A program made the position numbers and the translations under genes. A model generated the notes under the pieces. It saw only the letters and a list, made by a program, of their open reading frames with translations, searched no databases and was not told where the DNA came from. Source: M55B111 sp964614065 (GTDB taxonomy: Bacteria; Bipolaricaulota; Bipolaricaulia; M55B111). From it: 64,000 nucleotides of DNA. Below, one piece after another: positions 24,706 to 34,200 of the stretch; position 1 is the first letter of the stretch, and every line of letters starts with the position of its first letter. The stretch is taken from positions 32,596-96,595 of the forward strand of contig CAZTJJ010000001.1 of the NCBI GenBank assembly GCA_964614065.1, in the 5' to 3' direction.

Positions 24706-25578
24706 ATGAGCTTACCTGAACACGTGCACCTTATAGATACAGGATTATTTGGTTACCAAAACTATGGAGCAAGTTATGTTATTGGTTGTTCCGAGCTTGC
24801 ACTGGTAGATCCTGGTACATCAAATGCAGTTTCAGCAATAGAGAGCTGGTTTACGGAAGGCTCAGCTGACCTTTCAGACTTAGCCAGTATTGTACTTACT
24901 CACATTCATCTTGATCATGCTGGCGCAACTGGCGAGCTGGTCAGGATGGTTCCCGACCTAAAAGTTTACGTACATGAGCGCGGTGTTCCTTATCTTGTCG
25001 ATCCAGCTGACCTGATTGAGAGCGTAAAACAAGCTACTGGCGACCGCTTTCCTCAGTATGGTACGTTAGCACCGGTACCTCAAAAAAATATCGTTCCTAT
25101 TAAGAACGAAACCACCATTTCCATTGGGGATCTAGATCTCTTGGCTTTACCCACCTCAGGTCATGCTCCTCATCATATCTCCTATTTAGAGAAAGAATCT
25201 CGAATAATGTTTCCCGGTGATAGTGCCGGGCTTTACGTGGATCACCAGCTTATACCTACTACCCCACCTCCGTCCTTCAATCTGGAGGAAAGTATATCCA
25301 GTTTGGAAAAAATGAAGGAGAAAAGACCATCTACGTTACTTTTCCCCCATTTTGGAACAAGAAAGAACCCACTCGAGTTGATGGACAAATACCAGGAACT
25401 TCTGGTGGATTGGGTTAATTCTATTCGGGATAAGTACTTAGCTGGAACCCCACGGGAGGAGTTAGATTCGTGGGTAGTCAGGAACTTTGACCAGTGGCTC
25501 GGTAATGGTTTTACCGAAGAAGAGCTGTTGATGAATCTGTCCGGCGTGATACGATATCTCTCCTGGCGTAGTTCTTAA
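24706..25578 (+). CDS. Metallo-beta-lactamase-fold hydrolase
   Basis: The 290-residue protein has the metal-binding motif THIHLDHAG (H66, H68, D70, H71), a later His in SGHAPHH and Asp in FPGDSAG, followed by a C-terminal helical region. This is the glyoxalase II/flavoprotein-type MBL fold. The substrate cannot be told from sequence; short thioesters or lactones are possible. It follows the Nudix gene by 19 bases and precedes priA by 22, so it is in the same unit. No clear ribosome binding site is seen. Confidence 0.85.
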   Translation: MSLPEHVHLIDTGLFGYQNYGASYVIGCSELALVDPGTSNAVSAIESWFTEGSADLSDLASIVLTHIHLDHAGATGELVRMVPDLKVYVHERGVPYLVDPADLIESVKQATGDRFPQYGTLAPVPQKNIVPIKNETTISIGDLDLLALPTSGHAPHHISYLEKESRIMFPGDSAGLYVDHQLIPTTPPPSFNLEESISSLEKMKEKRPSTLLFPHFGTRKNPLELMDKYQELLVDWVNSIRDKYLAGTPREELDSWVVRNFDQWLGNGFTEEELLMNLSGVIRYLSWRSS

Positions 25579-25600
25579 TTCAGGGGAGTCCGAGATCGAG

Positions 25601-27757
25601 ATGGCGAGAAAAAAGTTTGCTCGGGTCGCCGTTTTCTTACCTATAGACAAAATATTTGAATACTCTGTTCCCTCGGAACTGGCAGGAGAAGTGACCAAGG
25701 GTTCTATATGCGAGGTTCCATTTAGAGATAAGGCCGAACATGGTGTGGTTCTTGACCTCCAAGAACAAGGAAGTTATGAGGGAGAGTACAGCGAGATATC
25801 CCGGTTACTTTCTCCTGTTCCACTGTCTGATAATTTAATTAAGCTGGCAGAATGGCTCTCCGAATCCACACTCACTCCATTAGGACAGGTTTTCAACCGC
25901 ATGATTCCCGCTGATCTTTCTATTAATCCAAGGAAGAAAAAGGTTATAGGCATTAACGCTACCTTTTCACGGGTGAAAGATTTTGTCGAGGAATTCGGTT
26001 CCCGCGCGCCAAAGCAGGCCGCTTTATTGAAGTTGCTTTTATCGACCGATGGTTACATGACTAAACGAAGATTGTTAGATGAAGCAAGATGTTCTAGGTC
26101 TCCTATCGACTCTTTGATAGGAAAGGGATTGGTGCGTGAAAAGTCTGTGCCGAATCTCTCTGATGATTCCGTGTGGTCTGACTTAACCATCGCGCTTGCC
26201 AAAGGCAAAGGAAGTCAGGGGAAGGCGAGAATTCGAACTAATACTTTTGGAGTGTTTACCGTTCCTGGAGAGTTGAGATCAAGGTTGCAGGTGTACCTAA
26301 ACTGTATAGATAAGCTAGCATCTGAAGGTAGCGTGTTGGTGCTCGTTCCCAATACGTTCAGGGCTGAGGAAACCAAAAGGTTGATCAACAGAAAATTGAG
26401 TCTCAGCTGTTATGCTTACCATAGTGGGTTGTCAGCAGGAGAAATATCCAGGCGCTGGCAACTGGTCCAGTCTGGCCAACCAGACGTAGTTGTCGGGGTC
26501 ATAAATGCGATCTATTTACCTTTTCCTGACCTTCGTGGGATAGTCGTGGACGGGGAGGGCGACAGGAATTATGCGTTAACTGAGCAGGACCCCAAAGGAA
26601 ACCTTGTGGATATATCTCTGTATCGAGCGAGATTAGAAGATGTCCCAATTCTACTCGGAGACTCGAGCCCTTCTGTATCCACGTATTATGCTTCCACTCG
26701 TGGAAAGGCAACTTCTTTAACTCAGTATTTCTTCCCTGAAGCCGCGGGAACAGCTGATTTAATCATCGAAGACACCAGCTATTTAGCTGGTACACGCAGT
26801 TTAGGTAACGTCATGAAAGAGAGGGTGCTTGAAACCATTTCCGAGGATGAGCCCGTCTTGTTGATCGGTGAGCGGACCAGGCAATCAAATGTCATAATAT
26901 GTGGTGATTGTGGGAAAGTGATGAAGTGTCCAAATTGTGAGGTAGCCTTAAAATTTACTAGTTCGGGCCATTTTGGCTTTTGCCCATATTGTGGATATAA
27001 GGAGGAACTGGTAACTTGCCCGAACTGTGGCGGCGAAAACCTGAATTTCCTCGCAGCTGGTTTGGAAGAAGTTGAGTCAGAATTAACTGATTTTTTGCCG
27101 TCCGCTTCCATAGAGAGGTTCGATTCCAGAACGAGTGGCCCATACCAGCTTTTCCAGCTAGTTCGTAAATTGTTGACCGGAGAGCTTGATGTATTGATGG
27201 GTACATGGGTTGCTGCTAGTTACTTTCTTTATCACAAGGTAGGGCTTGTAGGATTACTGGATCCAGACTTAGTGTTAGACTGGTCGAGTTATCGCTCTAC
27301 GGAAAGGTTTATCAAGAAGGTTCTTCGTGGATTAGATTTGGGCGGAAAGGATGGTACTTTGGTTGCCCAGAGTTATCATCCTGATAATCCCGTAGTGAGT
27401 GCCGTGCGCTCGCGCCAGTGGAAAAGAATTTATCAAGATGAGCTTGCTTCAAGACAAAGACTAGCCTACCCACCTTTTATTGATCTGGTTGAGGTTCACG
27501 TTAAAGCAACCGAAGAGGATGAAGTTAGGGCTATTGCCACTGATTTGAAGGATAGAGTTGCCGGGCTGGCAGGGGTTAATGTTGTGCTTGGTCCGGTGAA
27601 ACTACATCCGAATCCAAAAAGTGGCGAATACGAATTGAAGCTTTTGGTCAAAGTGAATTACTTAAGTAGCTTCTTGGAAAAATTACCGGAGGTCCTTCAG
27701 AGCATTAATCGTGATCAGATACGTTTAGTGCCAGTCTTTTCGAGATTTGACCCTTAG
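25601..27757 (+). CDS. priA: PriA-like primosomal protein lacking helicase motifs
   Basis: PriA restarts stalled replication forks. The 718-residue protein has the N-terminal DNA-binding domain (ARVAVFLPIDKIFEYSVP), the central region, the zinc-binding insertion with paired Cys (CGDCGKVMKCPNC, CPYCGY, CPNCGG, about residues 433-490) and the C-terminal domain. The helicase motifs are gone. The Walker A GxTGSGKT is replaced by TVPGELRSRLQ, DEEH reads DGEG, and the motif V and VI segments (GTQMxxKGH, QVxGRAGR) read GTWVAASYF and KVLRGLDLG. It should therefore bind forks but not hydrolyse ATP, as in actinobacterial PriA. Confidence 0.88.
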   Translation: MARKKFARVAVFLPIDKIFEYSVPSELAGEVTKGSICEVPFRDKAEHGVVLDLQEQGSYEGEYSEISRLLSPVPLSDNLIKLAEWLSESTLTPLGQVFNRMIPADLSINPRKKKVIGINATFSRVKDFVEEFGSRAPKQAALLKLLLSTDGYMTKRRLLDEARCSRSPIDSLIGKGLVREKSVPNLSDDSVWSDLTIALAKGKGSQGKARIRTNTFGVFTVPGELRSRLQVYLNCIDKLASEGSVLVLVPNTFRAEETKRLINRKLSLSCYAYHSGLSAGEISRRWQLVQSGQPDVVVGVINAIYLPFPDLRGIVVDGEGDRNYALTEQDPKGNLVDISLYRARLEDVPILLGDSSPSVSTYYASTRGKATSLTQYFFPEAAGTADLIIEDTSYLAGTRSLGNVMKERVLETISEDEPVLLIGERTRQSNVIICGDCGKVMKCPNCEVALKFTSSGHFGFCPYCGYKEELVTCPNCGGENLNFLAAGLEEVESELTDFLPSASIERFDSRTSGPYQLFQLVRKLLTGELDVLMGTWVAASYFLYHKVGLVGLLDPDLVLDWSSYRSTERFIKKVLRGLDLGGKDGTLVAQSYHPDNPVVSAVRSRQWKRIYQDELASRQRLAYPPFIDLVEVHVKATEEDEVRAIATDLKDRVAGLAGVNVVLGPVKLHPNPKSGEYELKLLVKVNYLSSFLEKLPEVLQSINRDQIRLVPVFSRFDP

Positions 27758-27952
27758 GGATATCGTTCCCCCACCGTTATTTTACTGACTCGATTTGATC
27801 TAGCCGCAAATCCAGTATACCATTAGTTAACTTCGTAACTTGGTCTACTGCTGCAGTAGTTATTAGAAATGCTTGTGGGTTGGATGAACTTATCCATGTA
27901 ATCTTGATGTTGGTCCTGCGAAATTATTGACAACAAGTCGCACCGATATGTA
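27758..27952. other. 195-base spacer before the envelope cluster
   Basis: No gene or strong hairpin is seen. TTGATC (27795) with TATACC 15 bases on is a possible but tightly spaced promoter. TTGACA occurs near 27926 but too close to the start codon to serve it. Confidence 0.4.
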
Positions 27953-30262
27953 ATGGATAGATTTAATACCAGTGGATTGTCGAATCCGGTTTATTGTTTC
28001 TTAATCTGCATATTCGTCTTCTCGTTGGGATATGTAGTAGTTGGCCAATCTTACCGGCCAGTTGGAAAAGCCGATCCAATTATTGCTTATATACTTGATA
28101 GACAACAGCGAGTATCTAATTTATCTGACACTGAGCTAAAACTGGAATCTTTTATTGGTTCAATTGATCTGTACAGGGATAATTTATTTTTCCCTGCATC
28201 TGCCGGGATCAAAGGTACTTGCTCGCGAAACAGGGTTACGGAGAAGGAGCTTGACAAAACCGGTATGTATGACATTGGGGTAATAGCAAAATTTACAAAA
28301 CCTGCCATATATGTAGATATGCCTGGATTGACCATTACTTCCACCATGGGCAGAATTGCGACTGCGATAGCCAATGTAAATTCCATCTCATCTCTTCTGG
28401 CAGCCGACGATGTGGAATATCTTGCTTCCTCACGACCCGTGTATCCCTTACTTACGGAGAGTGTACCTGCTGTTAATGCGGCGTCTTTACACAATACCCA
28501 GCCAATGGATCGTGGCGAAGGCGTGATTATTGGGTTCGTCGATTCCGGTATTGATTACGATCACCTGGATTTCCGCCGTGACGAGGACGGTCAAATCCCC
28601 GGAGAGGAGACGTCCCGGATTTCATTTATATGGGATCAGACGGATGGCTATGGGTTACCGCCAAATGGCTACAGTTACGGGAGTGAATACTCGAAAAGCC
28701 AGATAGAACAGGATATCCGCTCGGGATTGGGTCCTACAGAGGGAGCAGTAAGAGAGGTGGATGAAGAAGGTCATGGAACTCACATTGCCGGGATAGCTAG
28801 TGGGGATGGGTCTTCTTCAGATCTCGGGTTCGTGGGCATGGCTCCTGATTCATCTTTGATCTCCGTGAAGACGACTTTTTCAACAAGTTCTGTCCTGGAT
28901 GGGGTTAGCTACATAGAACAAAAAGCTTACGAACTCGGCCAGCCCGTGGTTGTTACAAATCTTTCATTGGGAACCCAGTACGGTCCACACGATGGAACGT
29001 CTTTATTCGAGGAAACATTGACGAATCTCTCTTCCGATAGCCACATTATAGTGGTTTCAGCCGGGAATTCCGGCGATAAAAATATTCATCTTGGAGTGGA
29101 TACGTATCTAGGAATGAGTGAAGAGTACTCGATCTACCTTCCAGTTTATAGTCCTTCTTCTGAAGTTTCCGATCATTTTAATCTCGATGGGTACTACGAC
29201 AGTGGTGGTTATATAGAGGCCAAGGTAATTGGTCCAGATCAGGCTGAGACTGATTGGGTAGGTAAGGGTGAAGCGGCTTCGTTTGTAATGAGCAGCGGTA
29301 GCGTGCTTATCTCTAATGGCCCATCGACCATTACTGGTGATACTCAATTGTTTGTTCGGGTTGGTGATTTACAACCAGATACCCCTCCTGATCCAGGCAA
29401 TTGGCGATTGCGTATTCGGGCAGCTTCGTCGTCTCGATTGGATATGTGGGTAAGCAGTAATTTGCTCGGAAATGCCTGTAGGGATATCGAATTTTCGGAG
29501 GGCAATACGAAGATGACGATTGCAGAGCCAGGTAACGCTCGGGACGTAATAACGGTGGGCTCATTTAATACGAGAAATAGTTGGGACGGGAAATCCGTTT
29601 TCGGCTTTCCAGCTGGGAGCTTATCTGATTATTCAAGCAAAGGTCCAACGAGGGATGGAAGAGTTAAACCGGATGTTTCTGCACCTGGGGCGTGGGTGGT
29701 ATCTACTTTATCTGGATCAGCGAATGTTGATGATTTTTATCTAGTTTCAGACGGCTTGCACTGGTCTATGGCTGGCACCAGTGTTTCTGCACCTCACGTC
29801 GCTGGTGCGACTGCTTTAGTTTGGTATGCAGCACCAGAATCCACTGGTGCTGAAGTAACCGCTCGGCTATGTGAGACAACAGATTCCGAAGGGGTGTTCT
29901 TGCCCAATAACGAGTGGGGATGGGGTAAACTGAACGTGGGAAAAAGTGTATTTAGTTTCGGGATTTCAGGCGATGAACTGGATCAAGATCTGTGGATTCG
30001 AGCTACTCCAAACCCAGCTCAGGAATACGCGGATCTTTTTTATAGTTATCCCGAAGGTGCTGCGAAGTTAAGGATTGAGATTTATAATGTTCTTGGCAGG
30101 GTTGTCAAGGAGATTGACGAAAGCGAATTGACCGACGGTTTGAAGTATCGGTGGTATTTAAAAAACGATGATGGCATACCACTTGCAAACGGACTCTATA
30201 TTTACTTGATCAGGATTGAAGATCGATGCTCCGATTTGAGTAGACTTGTGATAAGGAGATAA
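27953..30262 (+). CDS. Subtilisin-like (S8) protease with type IX-like C-terminal domain
   Basis: Secreted serine protease of 769 residues. A signal peptide with core VYCFLICIFVFSLGYVVVG covers about residues 13-32. The catalytic triad is visible: Asp in GFVDSGIDYDH (near 195), His in EEGHGTHIAG (near 274) and Ser in GTSVSAPHVAG (near 609), with the oxyanion Asn in VVSAGNSGDKN. The last 85 residues (from ATPNPAQ near 684) form a FlgD-like/type A sorting domain with PNP, IEIYNVLGRVV, NGLYIY and a terminal LVIRR, like cargo of the type IX secretion system. It is five bases upstream of a PorV-like gene. Confidence 0.9.
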   Translation: MDRFNTSGLSNPVYCFLICIFVFSLGYVVVGQSYRPVGKADPIIAYILDRQQRVSNLSDTELKLESFIGSIDLYRDNLFFPASAGIKGTCSRNRVTEKELDKTGMYDIGVIAKFTKPAIYVDMPGLTITSTMGRIATAIANVNSISSLLAADDVEYLASSRPVYPLLTESVPAVNAASLHNTQPMDRGEGVIIGFVDSGIDYDHLDFRRDEDGQIPGEETSRISFIWDQTDGYGLPPNGYSYGSEYSKSQIEQDIRSGLGPTEGAVREVDEEGHGTHIAGIASGDGSSSDLGFVGMAPDSSLISVKTTFSTSSVLDGVSYIEQKAYELGQPVVVTNLSLGTQYGPHDGTSLFEETLTNLSSDSHIIVVSAGNSGDKNIHLGVDTYLGMSEEYSIYLPVYSPSSEVSDHFNLDGYYDSGGYIEAKVIGPDQAETDWVGKGEAASFVMSSGSVLISNGPSTITGDTQLFVRVGDLQPDTPPDPGNWRLRIRAASSSRLDMWVSSNLLGNACRDIEFSEGNTKMTIAEPGNARDVITVGSFNTRNSWDGKSVFGFPAGSLSDYSSKGPTRDGRVKPDVSAPGAWVVSTLSGSANVDDFYLVSDGLHWSMAGTSVSAPHVAGATALVWYAAPESTGAEVTARLCETTDSEGVFLPNNEWGWGKLNVGKSVFSFGISGDELDQDLWIRATPNPAQEYADLFYSYPEGAAKLRIEIYNVLGRVVKEIDESELTDGLKYRWYLKNDDGIPLANGLYIYLIRIEDRCSDLSRLVIRR

Positions 30263-30266
30263 TTAC

Positions 30267-31217
30267 ATGTTTAGCCGAAAAAGGATTGCGGGTAAATCGC
30301 TTGTCTTTTTCTTTATTTTACCCTTGCTGGTAGTTTGCTCTTCCCTGGCTGGATACTCTTCGTCCGGGGCAGGGGGAGGTTGTGATAACGTGGCCGCGAT
30401 ATTTGATCTGGGAATGGGAGCGCGTCCCATGGGGATGGGTGGGGCCTTTGCCAGTTTGGCTGATGATGAAAATGCAGTGTTCTATAATCCCGCTGCTCTC
30501 GCTTACCTTGATAGGGTCGGAGTTACGTCTCTTTGGTCCCCTCAATTTGGGTTGATCGATTACGGCGGTTTGGGGTTGGCCGGCAAGTATTTTGGATTAA
30601 ACATGACTATTCTATCTTCAAGTCTCATACAAATCCCTAACGAATTCAGCGCCCCTACAGGCGATAATTTTACTTATTTGAGCAGTGGAGGGGTTGTAGG
30701 TTTTGGCCTCCCCCTAATTGATAATTTGTCTTTTGGCGCCCGGTTGAAATACTATTATTCCCACTTATCTATTGACTCTGCAGGTGATGGGTTTGGATGG
30801 TCGGTGGAGCCTGCATTGCTAGCGAAAGGTGCTGGTTTTAGGTTTGGTCTTATTTTCGAAAATGCTCTTTCGAGTGATTTGAGGTATGGAAATTCTTATA
30901 AGGAAGAATTTAACCGGGCTATTCGATTGGGTGTTTCTTATCGGACTATGGTGACCACGAACGTCAGTGTGGTCATGTTGTCTGATCTCGAATCGGAGTT
31001 TGATGACTTGATCAACGCTGACCTTTCTTTCTTAAAGCCGTATGTGGGTATCGAGGTTTGGGCTGACTCTTTGGGTGTAAGAGCTGGTTACAATCAAAGT
31101 GGGGTGACGATTGGTTCGTCTATTGATTTAGATTTTGTCAGGTTGGATTGGGCATATATTGCTTATCACACTGGGATTGATGGTAGTCATAAAGTGTCTC
31201 TAACTTATAGATTTTGA
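30267..31217 (+). CDS. PorV/UPF0164-like outer-membrane beta-barrel protein
   Basis: The 316-residue protein has a signal peptide (KSLVFFFILPLLVVCSSLAG), then the hallmark stretch LGMGARPMGMGGAFASLADD followed by NAVFYNPAALAYL, which marks the PorV/PorQ (UPF0164) family of FadL-like barrels. It ends in an aromatic residue (LTYRF), as outer-membrane barrels do. In type IX secretion PorV carries cargo with C-terminal sorting domains. The gene follows a protease bearing such a domain by five bases and overlaps the next large envelope gene by four, so the three form one operon. Confidence 0.85.
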   Translation: MFSRKRIAGKSLVFFFILPLLVVCSSLAGYSSSGAGGGCDNVAAIFDLGMGARPMGMGGAFASLADDENAVFYNPAALAYLDRVGVTSLWSPQFGLIDYGGLGLAGKYFGLNMTILSSSLIQIPNEFSAPTGDNFTYLSSGGVVGFGLPLIDNLSFGARLKYYYSHLSIDSAGDGFGWSVEPALLAKGAGFRFGLIFENALSSDLRYGNSYKEEFNRAIRLGVSYRTMVTTNVSVVMLSDLESEFDDLINADLSFLKPYVGIEVWADSLGVRAGYNQSGVTIGSSIDLDFVRLDWAYIAYHTGIDGSHKVSLTYRF

Positions 31218-34200
31218 TATACCGGTTGATTTTTGTGCATATAAGGTCTCGCTGGAATAAATTCTTCTTAATTTTTCTATATATTCCTTTTGTAATCACT
31301 CTACTTGTTGGTCTGGAGGCACACCCGCTTACAGTTCAGACTGAGTCATTTAAAATTCAGTTGGCGGGAAAAAAGACCTGGGACCTCAAATTCGGGTTGG
31401 GTGACGGAACCAGCCTATCTAGAGTTGGTTACCCTGACGACTCTTTTTCATTACAACAATCATTAGTCGTTGACCTATCAGGGGAACTTGGGGACTATTT
31501 TTCAGTTGCTGCCGATTTGAACGACAGCGAGCCAGGTTATTTACAGGAATTTAGATTATCTATGGATACGGACAACTGGGATGGTACTCTTGGGAACTTT
31601 TCCGTGGGTCAGAAGCATAATTTTACTGTTTACAACAAAAAATTACTTGGATTGAGGCTCTCCGGCCAGGTGGAAGAATCCCAGCTTGAAACAGTATTGG
31701 GACGGCTCCAAGGTATATCTGAAACTGAGGTGTTTTATGGCAAAACTGCTGAGGCCGAGGTTACTTTCAGCCTCTATGAGACAGATGAGGGACTTGTAGA
31801 GAGAGGTTATAAGACAAATATTAAGGGCCTCGAGCATTTCGGCTTGGATCAGCAGTACGTGGAAGGATTTACGGATCCCACCCTGGATTTTCTTCTCTCT
31901 CAGGGGCTGTGGGATTTTCTGGCAGATTGGGGGTTTAGCTATTTAAAGGATACGATTGAAGTCGAAAACAGTAAAGAAGTTAGTTCAGGCCGGTTTAAAG
32001 TGGTTAATGTTAAGAAGGATTTTCTTATTTTAACTGCCAGTAGGTTATCCCTCCTCCGATCCAGGATAAAAAGCTATATTTCAGACTATAACGAGGACCA
32101 AGCGGACGAGGAGCAAAAAGAGTACCCATTTAACGAAAACACGAAATACGAACTGAATTTTCTCCGCCAGCTTCAAGAATACGTAAGGTTGGTAGTGGGG
32201 GATGAGAAACTGCAATTATCAAATTATGAGCTTTATAGGTTTTATTCGCTGGAAGAGACGAGCATTGAGGAGGATTCACTCTCTGTAGAAGTCTACAAAA
32301 ATAACCAATGGACGTCGGTGGGATCTTTACCAAATTACAGTTATAAATTGTTTACGGATCAGGGAATAATTGATTTGGATTTCCCCCAGGATTTTTTCAA
32401 TGAGCTGAAGAAGAAGAAGATAGAGGTGTCTTTCCAATACGAGATATCAGGAAACATGTACATGTTGGGATTTTCTGTGGCCCCCAATAGTGAACGCGTT
32501 TATCTAAATGGCGATTTACTTACCAAAAATACGGATTACACGATCGACTATGAGACGGGCTCGTTGCTTGTGTTTAGAGAGGTTGGCCCCGATGATAAAT
32601 TAAAAGTTGACTACGAGAGGGCCCGTGGAGGAATTGGTGGTTATGCTGAGTACCCAAGAAACTTATATGGTTTCACCATGAAAATGAAGTCTGATTACGG
32701 GCTAGGACTTACTGTCAGCACTTTTCAAGCTGGTGACCAAGCTGGCGAAGATATATCCGCCGAAATCCCAATAATGCCTAATGTTCACACTGTTGCCGGT
32801 GTCGATGGTAAGTATCAACAGAATGGCTGGGATATTAACTTTCAGATCAGCGGGAGCATTAACGAGTTTCCTGTTGGAGATAACCAGCGAAAGAACCTAA
32901 CGAATAGAATTAACGATGTACTTAGCTTATCGGAGAGTGGTTATGACTTAACCTTATTTGCTCATCAAGATGGTTTTACAGTCCTAAAAGGGGAAGACTG
33001 GCTGTCATATGGTCCACAAGACGGGCTAGCTGGTACCTGTGTATCGGATGCTTTGTTGGTCGATAACTTGTTGGTACTTGCCGTCAGTTCGGGAATTACT
33101 ACAATAGAGCTTGTCGGTGAATCGCCGTTGGATAGGGCTGTCAACTGGGAAAGTTACTACGATCTGGACAACTTGGATGATTTAGAGGTTTTGGATCTGG
33201 CTACTGATGGTCAAACTGCTTGGGTAGCGACGGGTTCTGGTGTCTTTGGCGCTAGTTTGACCAATCTGGATGAGGATGATCCTTGGGGTCTGATAACTTC
33301 GAGCAAATTTGATGATCTTTCGGTTACTGAAATTGAATATACCGGTGGTTATCTCTGGTTTGGAACTAGTCAAGGGTTATATCTGTTTGATCTTGAAACC
33401 GAACAGCTCGTTCAGGATGACCCGTTATTATCCCAAGAGGTCGTCGAGTTGAAGGCGCAGTTTGACGATGTTTTAGTGGTTACTACCGCTGGAATATCCA
33501 GGATTAATCAAAACTTGGAACCCGTGAATCTGTTAACCAGTTCTTCAGTGATGTCGTTGGCGGTAAGCGGGGAAGAAGTCTGGTACGGTACTGATAGTGG
33601 TTTTTCAAAAATTGGTTCTTCACATAGGTATGGGGAAAAAGAGATTACAGCTATATTGGCATCTGAGGAGGGAGTGTGGGCCGGTAGCAAAGGATATACA
33701 TCTCAAGATAACTACGATATACTTCTTTATCTGTTAAGGGATAATTTAACAGAGTACAGTTCAACTGACACTTCTATACCAGGTAAGGATGAAAATCGTT
33801 ATCGAAATATTGATCCGACTTTCCATACGGATAGAGGTGTTGCAGCTAACGTGGATGTAACCAAGACTTTTACCCTCTGGTCGAGGGAGTTTTTCTTCTC
33901 TACGGGCACCGAGTACCGTCAACCAACGTACTCAGAAATAGGTAAATTTACAGAAGCAGATAACCTTATTGCTGGGGTCTCTCTGGGTGGTGAGCTATTC
34001 AAAGGATTTAACTTGGAAGCTAGCGGGGATTACTCATTAACTTCGTTTTCAACTGAAGAAAACACCCTGGTTACAACCACGAGCTTGCTGGCTGAGTGGG
34101 ATTGGTTTGTTAACAGTAGTGCCGAGGTTTACTGGAAAGAGAAGCAGGATGAGACTAGGGAGATTGGTTTGAGCTTCCGGGGGATAAAAGGTCTCTGGGA

